From Arabidopsis thaliana (taxonomy: Eukaryota; Streptophyta; Magnoliopsida; Brassicales; Brassicaceae): 64,000 nt of DNA. Where the stretch lies: positions 19,515,971-19,579,970 of the forward strand of contig NC_003070.9 of the NCBI RefSeq assembly GCF_000001735.4, in the 5' to 3' direction. Positions 24,731 through 37,376 of this stretch are shown here, piece by piece. The first letter of the stretch is position 1, and the number at the start of each line of letters is the position of its first letter. Both the position numbers and the translations under genes were made by a program. The notes beneath the pieces were generated by a model. That model worked only from the letters and a program-made list of their open reading frames with translations. It was not told the origin of the DNA and searched no databases.

Positions 24731-25713
24731 AGACTTTCCTCTATCTAGTGACTAGTAGTTTACTAAATATCGTCGTTTGTTTTCTTTGTCCTGAATAAAT
24801 TAGCGTGACTCATGTTATGACTTATGACTAAGTTTTTATTTTTTACAGACTTTATGCTTTTGTGTTTTTCCCGTTGTTGCTATCAATTTGTCGCAACATT
24901 GTTTTTTTAATAATTAAATAATTATTTAGAATTAATTATGTTACAATCTTCTTATAAGTCTGACAGATATATAAACATATCGTATATAAAATTTAGTTTT
25001 TTAAAGTGTTCAATTTCCTTTCTCTATACAAACTATCAATCATTTACCATGTTAATTCATCTAACTCGAACTAGCTATTATAAAGTTTCATTAAAAAGAA
25101 ATAAGAAATTATATATATTATGCTCCAGTATTTAGGAAAAAAGTATTTAGTTTTTTCAAACATAAGAGTAATTTAGGAAGGACTTCGACACAAAAAAAAA
25201 AAAAAAAATTTAAGAAGCCAAAGATGAGAGCAAATTGATAATGAGAGCAACGAATATTTTGACCTTAGCTATTGATATATTATGCTCCAGTCTCCACCTT
25301 CTAGCCATGTGCATATTATTGTTTGGGTTCGTTCAGCTTCTACAAACACCAAACTCGACATCATATTTGCAAGTTATGACCTTCTTTTTTTTTAGAAACC
25401 ACCAAATATGCAAAGGAATTGATAATTGGGTTTTTAAGGTAGCTTCGACATCTCACGTCTATATATTTGACTTGAAAAAAATGGAAATATTAAAGTTTAC
25501 GTGTTCCACAATGAGATGGAAAATTCTTTTTGTTTGGAACGTACTCGTGACTCACTAATTAGTCATGTATATATGATAAGGACTCTCTGTATATGAACAA
25601 ATGTAGTTTCCAAGACAAAATATTATAGAATAGAGAGCACAACATCTTTTGAATTGGAGCATGTCACTGTTTTATTTACATCAATGCCGGGATCCTCTAT
25701 ATTGATACACTTG
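24731..25713. other. Hydrolase 3' flank, orphan hydrolase promoter copy, and junction to block copy 2
   Basis: 24731-25135 matches the 3' flanks of hydrolase copies 2 and 3. 25141-25563 matches the hydrolase promoter segment (as at 21430-21925) but no hydrolase follows. It joins at 25564 to the 3' end of UCH-like copy 2. Open frames here (24938-25135, 25235-25558) are promoter sequence, not genes. Confidence 0.7.
25171..25216 (+). mobile_element. Poly-A micro-insertion proven by paralogous empty sites
   Basis: ATTTAGGAA (25171-25179) and ATTTAAGAA (25208-25216) flank GGACTTCGACAC followed by a run of about 16 A. The paralogous positions near 21470 and 31975 read straight through (TAGGAAGCCAAAG, TAGGAACCCAAAG) without it, so this is an insertion in this copy only. 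Confidence 0.7.
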
Positions 25714-28700
25714 TTAGGCCATCGATCCGACAGCTTCATAAAATAGAATCTCTGGTCGAATCTTCCTTTCTCCAAAGAAACTGACCACACTCTTCCAGTT
25801 GCCATCATCCTATAGCATCACCACATATGTGTCAATAATGTCTAGCCTATCTAATTTCACAATTCAACTCAAGGAAGACAAAGGGAAACTGTTTCGTCTT
25901 ACCTCTCCTGATAAAGACTCTTCTCTGAGATTGACCTTAAAATCTCCAAAGAAAATGACCGCACTCTTCCAGTGACTGACATCCTATAGCATCACCACAT
26001 ATGTGTCAATAATGTCTGGCATATCCTAATTCACAGTTCAACTCAAGCAAGACAAAGGGAAACTGTTTCTTCTTACCTCTCCTGCTAAAGACTCTCGTCC
26101 CAGATTGACCCACCGGTTGTTTTCATAAGCTAAACAAATGTGTTCTTCTTCTTCACCACAACCAACCTGCATCACATACGTTGAGACTGTAACAGAGAGA
26201 TACAGAAGAACAATAGGACAAAAATTTGGGATCCTGATTAAGATTTTACCATTGACACCAGCCGGTAGTTAGTGTTTGGTTCTAAGCCTACGTATAGCCT
26301 GCTGATATCTAACTCCAAGTCTAAAGCCTTTGTTGTTTCAGATATTTCTTTCTCAGTTTCACTCTTCTCCCATTCCAAGACTAATGTTGCAAACCGACAA
26401 AACACAAACAAAGTTTTATTATAAGCATTATAAGTGAAATGTGTACATAAGAACACAATCATGGTGGTCAAAACTTACCAATTGTGAAGACAGGCGGGCA
26501 TCTACTTATAAAGTGATGAACAAAGTTTGACTCTCCACAACCTCCTGTTTTAATGTCGCATGACTTTTGATATTCCATGCGGATCACTTTTAGTATGTCC
26601 ACAAACTTCATACTCTCAAAAGCACACTGTATATATTTAAGCATAAGACAACTTTATAAGAGGAGGTACCAGTTTCTGAAGGAACAATAAAGAGAGAAAT
26701 CAATGAAACATACCTTAAGTTGTCTGATTGAATCTGCAGGCATAACAATGGTATAAGAACTTTTCTCTGGATAATTTGTAATCCATCTGCATTTTCTGCA
26801 ACTCATTCTTTCATTTTCCGCCAACGTAAAAAGGCGAGTTACCAAGCTTTCTCCTTCTGGATTTTTCCAGCAAAACCAAAACTCAAGGATGGCTACAACT
26901 ACCTTAGCAGCATCACTCGACTGCAAAGAGTAAAATATTTAAAAACCTTAAGAATAACATTTAAGCTTATTGACAAAAACAATTTATAATACAATGCTTA
27001 GATGCATATCTTCTCCACACAAATGACGAACCTTGGAAATAACTTCTTCTAGGGAACTAAGTAAGTCGCTCAAGATGCAACTGTAGACTCCCTCAGTTTT
27101 TATGCTCTCTGACACAAAAGCATTAAAAAAATGTTGCAGTGCAGAAGGAACTTGTTGAAATCGTTGTGTATTGTTCTTCAGATCTTCTTTGAGAACTTTA
27201 ATGTTCAAGAGAGCCTGCAATACCACATGTTTTTGTGAAACTATCAAAAGGAATAAGGAAATGAAGAGATGTGGAATGAGTTGAATCAGTAAATGAGAGT
27301 TTAGGTATTCAATCTTCCTTTGGTTGGAAACTGCTTTACCTTCAGCGTCATGTCAAGAGCTGAATTGTATCTGGCTGCAGCTCCTCCAATTGCTGACTCT
27401 GAATGTGCCGACAGTGAATCTTCTTTAGGCATGTCTAGCATCTCTTGAAAATGGCGAATGAAAGATATAAGAATAATGCATCTCAAAACAAGACGATTCA
27501 AATTATTTGTCAATTGAGAAGCTTTTAAACAACCTGCAGGGCCATCTTTAGTAGCTTCCTCTTGATTTTGAGTTTTGGATGAACTTTCCAATGGACCATT
27601 CTCACTTGCAAGAGCATTTTCTGGTTCCATAGAATCTTCTTCCACCGTTTTTAGTTCAAGGTTGACAGGAGGTTTACTGTACATGTAAAAACTCAGAGAA
27701 AACCCGAAAACAATTAAATAACATAAGAAAATGACTTTTAAGGTACTTACTGTTCAACAGTCTGATCAAAGGGACTAGACTTGCTCGTTGAAGCTCTGTG
27801 CTGCACCATGAAGACCACTCATTAATACAATGTGGACATTACAGGTATACAAAAAGCAGAGAAGTGGAATCCTAAAAGTAAGGAAACGAAGTCAAAATGG
27901 AAGATATGTTATCGCAATAAGATAGGAAAGCGTCATTGACTTGTTCACAGAATATTACTAGTTGAAAGACCTTGTTTATTTTATCATTCTTCTTCTTTGA
28001 CTGTGGCTTCTTCTCCTCCTCGAGTGCAAGATCTGCTGCTACTGCATCTGCCTTGGCTTTGCGTTCCATATTCATTATTGCACTCTAGATGAGAAGAGAT
28101 ATGAAACCATATAAAAAACAATATAAAGGCCAAGTCAGACAGACCAACCAGCAAGAAAGGTTTCATCAGTTGAAGAATATAAGTGCGGTTGTCAAATACA
28201 GAAAGCCTGGCGAGGTTGTTTAGCAAACTAATCCTTGAATTATCAATCAGCAAAATCTTTGATTCGATTAGAAGAACCTGCAAGTCATGTCGATAATTTA
28301 TTAAGATGGGATGAATATGTTACTCTGTTGTTAATAATGAAAGTTACAGTCATGAAAGAACCTTGTAGGTGACCGCTAATTTCAGAAGGCCTATGGACTC
28401 CAGCACTTTATCGTCACTACGTGTTTTCTGCTCACGTATAAGATTCAAGCAGTCATCTAAATCAGGGACATCAAATGTTGGAAGCAATGCTCCTTCGAAA
28501 ACATCTCGTACTGCACACACAAATATTTTTCTAGCGAGGGAAATTTCAGGGACTATCTCCTCACACCTATCGCACAGAATAGATGCATATCTGATCCACT
28601 GATCTTCCTGAAGATTCCTTCTCCTTTCATCTTCACTCATACATATGTTCTCGATTATAGTAAGAGTTGCGCTATAACCTAAGAACAACTTTTGATTTGT

Positions 28701-30296
28701 ATATTTGGTTTCCATATTCCTACATGTGAACTGAACAGCTCTGAGAACAGCTAGCCATATATCAAGATTGTATTCCCTGATAGGTTTGGGAAAGATCTTA
28801 TCTACTGAATTGTAGTCATATAACCAAGGTATGATATCATCCCCCTGAGCATGTGCCTTGGCGTAGTGGGCAATGGGATCAAAAACATTGATTGTCCCTT
28901 CATCATCACATGGAGCGTTATTGCTTTTCAGCAGTCTTCTATCCAGAAGCAGATATGAAAACTGAGGGTCAAAGTCGATCTTTTCTTTAACCCGAGTACG
29001 ATCCAAGAAACTGTCCACTGCTCTGCGAACCAGCTCTGCACCATCATTCCTTTTACACTTTATTTTCTTTAGAAAGTCTAGAATCTGATTGAGTTCAGGA
29101 CATTCCAAAAAACAGATACTCTGAGGTGTTTCCACTAGTCGAGAATAGACAAGACTCTGTGCAGAGACTTCAAGTTTTTCAAGATGCTTAACCGGAAAAT
29201 GCATCACCCAGTCTCGAACACTGCATGATAACGTTTTATGGTCACAAAGCGACACAAGGAGCAATTTGATTTCCTTGAGTAACTTACCGCGCTCTTCATC
29301 TGCAGCTAAAGGCCATTCTTTGGACCATCCATTCTTACATTTAGATGCAAACGCTTTCACATCTGCGAGCTGATTCTTGATCATTTCAACAGCAGCCGCT
29401 GCATCCACTGGTTCCCAACTTCCAATTGATATCTTACGAGCCCAGTCCTTCCCTATTCTCTGGAACTTATCCTTTTTTGTACCAGGTTGAAAATCTGCAG
29501 CATGTACTTCTTCAAGATGATTCTTACATTCCTCAGCACTAGAGAACCTCTTCGAACAACACATCCAGAATGTCCATATCATGTCTTTCCTTGCAGAAGC
29601 AAGGATTTTCTCCAAAACATCTCGCCCATCTCTGTAACGGACTGTCTCGACAAAAGATAAAAGCTTTGCAATGTTTACTTTCATAAAGTCTCTTTTGACC
29701 TTCACATCCAATCGCACCCAAAACGACCTCAATCTTTTCACCACACCCTCACGTGTGTCTGGAATTTTCTCTGACTCCAAAACTTTTGGTTTAGAGACTT
29801 GTTTCATAGTAGAAGCAACTAGAGTCTCCGGAGAAGCAATCTTAGACTCTGCATCTTTGATTACGCTCAACATCTCCTTCTTTTTTTCATTCATTCGTAT
29901 TTGCCGAGCAACAGAATCCGTGATATCTGGGAAAGTAACAGATAAAGCTTGTTTTGCTTTCACCAAACACTTCTTGTAGTACATCAAAGATCCAAGCTTG
30001 TTGGCCAACATGTGAAGCGATTTTGCACAAAATGATGATAACCTCTCATCTTCCGAGTAACATCCCACAGAACCTAACAAGTATGTGAATTCCATATCAG
30101 AATTCTCTGTTTCTAGCGATAGTTTTAAGAATACTTGACCTTGTTTGATACGAATAAGCCATGCGTTTTGATCTTCTCTATGGATTCGAATCAAATCTTC
30201 AAGTATCTTCAATGCGTTGATGTAGTTTCCTTTAGCGATGTGATCTTTAGCATCTTTGTAGAGTTTCCCCTCCTTGATAGAAGAAGAAGACTCCAT
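25714..30296 (-). CDS. DUF627/DUF629 protein with UCH-like domain, copy 2 (probable inactive deubiquitinase)
   Basis: Thirteen exons: 30296-28362, 28277-28149, 28084-27971, 27800-27751, 27676-27534, 27443-27340, 27214-27032, 26920-26714, 26626-26479, 26380-26250, 26166-26077, 25983-25903 and 25809-25714. Every exon has the same length as in copy 1, again 1136 aa (locus about At1g52450). Domain order is the same, including the zinc-finger-like segment, the Ser in place of the Cys-box Cys (RYNSALDMTLK) and the chimeric duplicated exon (DVSHWKSAVIFFG at 25903-25983). Differences are mostly single residues, clustered in the C-terminal part of exon 1. No stop or frameshift separates the two copies, so both appear to be kept under constraint or to be very recent. 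Ubiquitin-binding or scaffolding is a guess; activity is not supported. Confidence 0.88.
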
Positions 30297-30443
30297 TGAA
30301 GACGATTCTCAAGATTCTTTAAGCTTTCTTGTGTCTCTCGAGGGCTTTTCTTGCTTCAGAGAGAAATTGTGAAGCGGGAAAAAAGAGCAACGAGAAAATA
30401 ACATAATTGTATCGAAGAAAAATCTGGCTTTTATAACGTGAGT

Positions 30444-30453
30444 GTCACGTGAC
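30444..30453. promoter_or_regulatory. Palindromic G-box element upstream of UCH-like copy 2
   Basis: GTCACGTGAC, preceded by TTTTATAACGTGAGT, lies 148 bp upstream of the start codon at 30296. Copy 1 has two such elements, so one was gained in copy 1 or lost here. Confidence 0.55.
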
Positions 30454-31176
30454 ATAAGGCTTTGGTTTAAAGAAAAAGAAAAAACAATTTTTAGTATTGG
30501 GGAATTTCGTCGAACACCTTGTGTGCAACATCTGTAGTACACTACACTACACTGTTTCGATTTAGTTGTGAATTTTCAGGAATAGATAAACAAAAGAAAA
30601 CCCAGGATTTGTCTGAATCTTCGGGTTTTGCTTAAGAGACTTGGATATATAATGGTATTCATGTTGGGGATGAACAAAATTCAGACTTGAAATGATCAGA
30701 GAGACCAGAGGTTGTTCGACAAATCAAGTAGCTTTGGGGCTTAATATAATAAATAATTCGTCTTTGTAACCAATCTCAACCTTCCAGCTGTTACCTTTTT
30801 TTTTTGGTTAGTTTCTATGCAAAATTTTAAAATTATTTGATTTTAAAATAATTGGTTGATTGCAAATTGTTGGAGTATCAAATAATTTTAAAGTTTGCAT
30901 ATTGTTGCAACAAATTAACTGACATAAGGAGTACTTTGCAACAATTTTATTATGCAATATTTTTTATATATAATTGGTTGAATCTTAATTAAATAGTAAT
31001 GATGTTTTTGGAAAAAAAAAATTATACTTTATAATTTTTGTGCTTTTAGTTGAAACATCCTTACATTTCAAAAAGGATAGAGTAAATTAATTTCAAGTTT
31101 CCGAAAAAATATACTACTTGCTTTCTTTCAATTCATTTGATGTTGTATAACATTAATTTCTTATCAACTAAAGACA

Positions 31177-31265
31177 AGTGGGGAGTGAAGGACATAGAAA
31201 CGTGCCCATGAAGCTAGATATGTATACAAGATATATAGCGACATTCTTGTCAAATGCGTAAGATC
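31177..31265 (+). pseudogene. Relic of the 3' end of the GT4 glycosyltransferase gene
   Basis: GGGGAGTGAAGGAC followed by CATGAAGC, ATATGTATACAAG, TTCTTGTCAAATGCGT and AAGATC follows the last codons of the GT4 gene (about 14970-15063: GGGGAGTGAAGGACGC, ACATGAAGCAACATATG, CTGGTCAAATGCATGAG). Several bases are deleted in the middle. It is too short and broken to code. Confidence 0.75.
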
Positions 31266-33397
31266 ATATAAGCGACATTTTTTTTTATCTTTTGACTTCG
31301 AATGTTATATATCTAGTGAGTTTGTAATTAGTTGGCAAACAAATTGTGGCGATTGACTCGATTGAGATGAGAGTCATTGTAGAGTGAATGAGCGGATATA
31401 TAGTATCAATGTGTTACGTAGTTATGTCATAGAATTAAAACTGACTTTAGTCACAGTAGAAATATAACATGTTAAATGTGGTTGGTCCATATCTGTTTTT
31501 GGGACTAGCTCACGGATTCATATGATCATATTTTTATTTTGAACATAGAACTCATCTATTTGCCATTTTGATCAATTTAACTAATAATATCAAAAGACTA
31601 TGCAAGTGAAACTAAATTGCTTGTTGAACCAAAACACTAAGCGGAAGTTAACAAGTAAAATGAAATGTATACCACATCAAATGTACGCACGTTATGATGA
31701 CATTTGTTTTTCTCTGTGATATTTTACTTAATTTAATTACACAGCAATTTTTCTCTGATCTCTATTACAGATTAGAAGGGATTTATAATCTATTAGGTAT
31801 ATGGTTATTAATTAATCTATTTTTCTTGCAATTCATTTTTATTGTTTTATCTTGTTGATTCTTCACTTTTCTTGTCGGTGTTATCAAGTTGTACATGGTA
31901 ACCCCTTTTCAAGATAGCAAAAAGAAAAAAATAAGTATTTCGGTTTTGTCAAGCCAGTTTTTCAAACATATGAGTAACTTAGGAACCCAAAGATGGAACG
32001 TTAATTATTACACCAATTTGATAATGAGACCAACAAACATTTTGACCTTTTGAAATAATACTCTCCAGTCTCTAGCCTTGTGCATATTGTTGCTTGGGTT
32101 TGTTCAGCTTCGAGAAACACCAAACTCAACATTATATTCGCAAGTTATTCCTCAAGCTTTTCTGTCAATAGTAGATATGAATATATGAAAATAACTCTAC
32201 ATGACCTTCTATTTTTGTTCTATAACAAACCGAAATTTATTTTTCTTAGAAACCACCAAAATGTGAAAAGGAAGAATACCAAGTACTATAACCAAATTCA
32301 TAATCAGGTTTTAAGGTAGCTTTGATATCTCACGTCTAGAGATTTGAAGGTATAGTTGTGGGACGACTTGAAAAAAAATGAAATATTAAAGTTTACGTGT
32401 TCCACAATGTGGATGTAACTTTCTTTTTGTTCGTAAAGCACTCGTGACTCACTTAGTCATCTGAAATTACTTTATTCTTTCCTATAAATATTTGAAGTTG
32501 TTACGTTGTACTCATAGTCAAGATTCTTTTTCTTCGTCGTTTCCTTAATTTAACTCTATACTAGTTATGGGATTCATAGTTGTTAGTAAGTTGCTTTTAT
32601 GTGTATGTATTCTTTGATTACACAGATTAGAAATTTGAAGCGACTAATAAGTTTCCTATGACTCACTTAGTCATTTGAAACGACTCATATAGTTTTTTAA
32701 TCCGTTTTTGTTTCCTCAATTTAAATCTATAATATTTGCGGGTTACATAACTATTATAGTTTTGCCAAAATCTGTATACCGACTAAAGTAAAACTATTTA
32801 GTAAAAATTCATATATACATGTGTAGGTGCATTCCTTACGAAATAGTATTTTAGAAAATGAAGTATATTGGTTCTTAAGATCCATCATTGATAGTCAACG
32901 TGTAAAATACGAAAATCTCTACTAGTTATGAGATTTATACGTAATTAAATCTCCAAATATGTATAGTTGTTTAGCAATTAATTATATGAAAACTAAAACA
33001 AATAATATGAAATATATTATTGGTAATCAGCTGTAGTATACAGTATACTGTAGATATCATAAGTTCAATTTCCTTGTTATCATTTCATATAGAATTAGAA
33101 AGAAAATATTAAAACCTAGGTGTGGTTGCACATAATGATAATGAAACATCTAATAAATCAGGTTTCCTTCATTAATTAGTGACCAACCAATAGTTTTGAC
33201 ATTTTGATTTAGTGAAATGGAAAAATAAATGGAATATTCTCTCTCTCACATCATGTGTGTGCTTTTTTGGGTGTATAAATACACATTATTCGTCACATAT
33301 TTTCACCATCACTGGTTTTACAAAACTTCTCTTAAAATTTAGAACAACAAACTGCTGAGTATAGAAAAAAGAGTAGTCACGTTCTTCTCATCAAAAC

Positions 33398-35214
33398 ATG
33401 GCGGCTTCTAGTATGTCTTGTTTCCTTCTTGATTTTCCATGTTATGTTAGTTTGCTGCTTCTTCTTCTTTTCTCGTTGTTATTGTGAATTTGTGATGTAA
33501 ATTTTGTTTATATATTCACATCACTCTTTGTTGTGTTTTTGCACATTGATCTCCTTTTCTTTCTCTTCCATATCCCATTAATATATTGTGCAACTCTGAT
33601 ATTAATTTTCGAATGAATATTAAAAATCTCCGATGATATTTTTCTTCTCTTTTATGTAGTTTTTATTCAGTTGTGGGCTACTACTCTCAGACAATTTTGC
33701 TTGGTTAATGACGTTGTTTTATGGTAAAATCTTTGCAGGTAGTAGCAACAGAGCAGATTTTGTTGTGCAACCTAAAGGAGAGCATAGAGTCACTATAGTA
33801 TGGCTGCATGATAAGGATGAGCATTTCTCTGAGTAACGTTTATATCACATGATTTGTTTTGTATTATTACATATCTTACATTTCTTCTAATCCAAAAGAA
33901 AAAAAATTCATCTCACATGAACGGAATATTATTTTTTGTTAGGTACTTTAATCATAGAAACTTTATCTTCGCTTCTTAACTCTTACTTTTGATTTGTATT
34001 TTCGTTGTTTTCTCTTATTATGTTTATATAATTTTTGCAGTTCAGTTCAGTTTGTGAAAATTTTGAATCTTAATAATGTAAGCATCCTTGAACATTTTAT
34101 GTTAAAATCCACTAGCTAATAGCTATTAGTTTTGTTAACATGAATATTTATTTTACTACAGATCAAATGGATATGTCCATCTCTCGTGCTCCCAACTTCG
34201 AGTGAGATAAATTGGCTTATAATCAGTTTTCTTGTAAACATTATTTGATTATATATAATTAGAATATGTAAACAGCTAAAATGGTGGTACCGTCCTCTTT
34301 GATGAATCAGGGAACAAACCCGAATATAATATCAACCATGCATTATATCTGACAGCTGAACGTGTTGCTAACCTTTTCTCGGATGAACCAGAAAATGGTA
34401 ATGCAGAATGACCTAATATCGACCTATGCATAATTATTAGAGAATATAACAAAAATTAAAAAAGTGCTCTTTTATATATATTTATAAGTGCTCACTAAAA
34501 CTTTTTTATATATATAGTCATAAAAGGAGTGGGAGGTTTTGGCATGGGTGCAGCAGTAGCTCTCCACTTTGCAACAAGTTGTGCTCTTAACCATTATACT
34601 ATAAATCCCCGAGTTGTTGTTGGAATCAGCGGGTGGCTTTCTAAGGCGAAGTATACTCAAATAATTTCTTTAAACTAAGTAAGGTTACGTTTCACATCCC
34701 ATTGAATGATGAAAGACTAATTACTCAACATTGCAGGAGCCTAAAACGAAGTATAGAATTTGCTTCATATGAGGCTCCACCTCGTGCTGCATCGCAGTCA
34801 ATCTTACTTACACATGGACAAAGTAATTCATGTATCTATTTTCCTCTTTAGACAGAGGGAATGCTAATTAAATCTTTATATATGATAATATGTTTCGCAG
34901 GAGATCATGTTCCTCACCTATGTGGCTGTGGAGAAGAAGCTGCTTTTATACTTAGAGAGGCTGGATTTAGAGACGTCAGGTTCTTACCATTTGCAAGGTA
35001 TAGAAACATCAAATATTTTACTTTTTAGCCCTGCTAGCTCTATATAGCATTTTTGGTTTGACATTTTTTTGTCTAATAAGTTTATTGGGTTATGAATATG
35101 TGACATAGGTTTGGACCGATCGCTCATGAGATCAATCGCAACGTAATGGTCAAAAGCTGGTTAGAAGAGAAGCTCCCGCTCGATGTTGTGCTTGCAAAAG
35201 AATGTCTACCATAA
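33398..35214 (+). CDS. Acyl-protein-thioesterase-like alpha/beta-hydrolase, copy 2
   Basis: Exons 33398-33410, 33739-33832, 34041-34077, 34162-34201, 34311-34397, 34518-34650, 34737-34822, 34901-34997 and 35109-35214 give 230 aa (locus about At1g52460). It has the full nine-exon layout of the cluster, including the exon (34311-34397, starting RNKPEYNINHALYL) that is missing in copy 1. Motifs: VWLHDKDE at the oxyanion loop position, GVGGFGMGAA at the nucleophile elbow (Gly instead of Ser), THGQRD for the acid and FGPIAHE for the His. The fold is that of cytosolic acyl-protein thioesterases, which have no signal peptide, but the missing nucleophile argues against hydrolysis. The C-terminus is extended (VLAKECLP) relative to copy 1. 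Whether it binds lipids or acylated proteins is unknown. Confidence 0.85.
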
Positions 35215-37376
35215 AGACTTTCATCTATCTAGCTAGTGACTAGTAGTTTACTATCGTCGTTTGTTTAATTTGTCCTGAATAAATTAGCGTGACTCATGTT
35301 ATGACTTATGACTAAGTTATTGGTTTTTTCAGACTTTACGGTAGTTTGTTTTTTCCCCGTTGGTGCTATCAAGTTGTCGCAACCTTTTTTAACAATTAAA
35401 TAATTATTAATTAACTATGTTGCAATCTTCTTATAAGTATACATGAGTAATATATATTTGAATTAAGCCAAGATATAACGTAAATTGATAAACCTATACG
35501 TATTTGGTAATGAAAGTATGTGATTAGATGATAGATATACATCCATACAATTTAGTTTTTGAAAGTGTCAATTTCCTTTCTCTATACAAACTACTTCAAT
35601 CATTCACCATATGTTAATTAATATAAACTCGAACTAGCCATTATCATTTATCAAGTTGCATTAGAAACAGATAAGACATTAGGTATATGGTTGCAGATTA
35701 ATTTTTTCTGTTTCTTTCAATTAATTTTATTGTTTTCCTTCCTAATTCTTCAGTTTTTTCGGTTGGCGATTATTAACTGGTAACCTTTTTCGAAATAGCA
35801 ACAAGAAGAAAGAGATGGTAATAATTGAAGTATTATTTTTTTCAAACGTAATGAGTAATTTAGTAACCCAAAGATGTTGTTAATTAGAACACCAAATTGA
35901 TAATGTGACCAACGAACATCTTGACCTTCTGATATATCACTCTCCACCTTCTAGCCTTGTGCATGTTGTTGCTTGGGTAGCTTCTAGAAACACCATATTC
36001 AACATCATATTTGCAAGTTATTCCTCCAAGCTTCTGTCTATAAGATTTGGAAGGAAAATAACTCTATATGACGTTCTTTTGTTTTATTCTAACAAACCCG
36101 AATTTTATTATATATATTTTTTAGAAACCACCAAAATTGATAATCAGGTTTTAAGATAGCTTCGACATCTCACGTCTAGAGATTTGAAGGTATAGTTTGT
36201 GTGACTTAAAAAAAAAATTGAAATATTAAAGTTTACGTGCTCCACAATGAGAATGTAATATTAAAGTTTACGTGTTGGGATTGAAAATTCTTTTTGTTTG
36301 GAACGCACTCGTGACTCACTTAGTCATCTGGAATTACTTATTTCCTATAAATATTTGAAGTTGTTGTACTCATAGTCAAGATTATTTTCCTGTGTGGTTT
36401 CCTTAATTTAACTCTATACTAGTTATGGGATTCATAGTTGTTACTTGTTAGTAATTTGCATTTATGTGTACGTATTCTTTAAGTTTGGACCACACTTATG
36501 CCCCAATTAGAAATTTGAAGCGACTAAGATTTTCTAAATACCTAATTTTATTTTATTTTATTTTACAGCTCCTAAATACCTTAATTAGTTATACTTTTGC
36601 TTTAAGTTTGGACCACTAATGACTGAATTCGTCATTTGAAACGACTCATCCCATATCAAATATCTTGCCAAAATGTGTACCAACTAAAGTAAAACTATTT
36701 AGTAAAAAAATTCATAGATGCATGCCCTGTAGAGTGTAGTATTTATAAAATGAATTATGGTATTGGTTTTTAAGATTTAACATTAGTCTACGTGTAAAAT
36801 TCTAAAACCTCTACTAATTATGAGATTTATAGATATCGTAAATTTTCCAAATATGTATATAGCTGTATACCAATTAATCAAAGTAAGACTAAGACAAATA
36901 ATATGAAATACATAATTGGTTCCAGCTAAAGTACACAGAAGATATCAATGTCATAGGTTCAATTTCGATGATACTTATTACTTATGATTTCGATGATATC
37001 ATAAGTTCAATTTCCTTTTATATCTTTTCATAGAACTAGAAAGAAGAAAAAATTAGTCCCTAGGTGTGGTTCCAAAAATTGATAATGAAACATCTGATTA
37101 TGTTTCCTTCATTAATTAGTGACCAACCAATATATTTGACATTTTGATTTAGTGAGATAGAAAAAAAGAAATGGAATATTCTCTCTCCCATCAGGTTTGT
37201 GCTTTTTGGGTGTATAAATACACATCGTTCCTCACATATTTCCACCATCACTGGCTTCCGAAACTCCTCTCAAAAATATAGAAAAGAAAATCCTTTAACA
37301 AAAAACAGATATAGAAAAATCTGCTAAGTAAAAAAATAAAAATAAAAGAACTAGTCAAGTTTTTTCTCATCAAAAC
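35215..37376. other. Spacer and promoter of hydrolase-like copy 3
   Basis: The hydrolase 3' flank (to about 35670) is followed by the third copy of the shared promoter segment, with GTGACTCACTTAGTCATCTG at 36311-36330. TATAAATA lies at 37213-37220, 164 bp before the ATG. No further gene is seen. Confidence 0.6.

Larger units (their letters stand above)
15231..24900. repeat. Tandem block, copy 1 (UCH-like plus hydrolase-like)
   Basis: The block matches 25564-35430 in gene order, orientation and exon phase, and also in introns and flanks. The left junction starts at CATGTATATATGATAAG, found at 15231 and 25564. The copies stay alignable through the UCH-like promoter and the spacer (for example TTTTTGGGACTAGCTCACGG at 20794 and 31494) into the hydrolase promoter and gene. 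Unit length is about 10.3 kb. Confidence 0.9.
30297..33397. other. Spacer between UCH-like copy 2 and hydrolase-like copy 2
   Basis: It holds the UCH-like 5' flank, the insert with the GT4 relic (31177-31265) and, from about 31740 on, the second copy of the hydrolase promoter segment. GTGACTCACTTAGTCATCTG recurs at 32444-32463. A TATAAATA box lies at 33274-33281, 124 bp before the ATG. No other gene is seen. Confidence 0.6.
25564..35430. repeat. Tandem block, copy 2 (UCH-like plus hydrolase-like)
   Basis: This is the second copy of the unit described at 15231-24900. The UCH-like exons have exactly the same lengths in both copies. Copy 2 additionally has an insert of about 280 bp near 31150-31430 that contains a fragment of the GT4 gene. 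Confidence 0.9.

Noticed and set aside
21573..36159. Recurring short frames with HIVAWVCSASRNTK-like sequence before each hydrolase gene
   Set aside because: Their recurrence is explained by promoter duplication; frames shift and end differently between copies, with no splice or start conservation.
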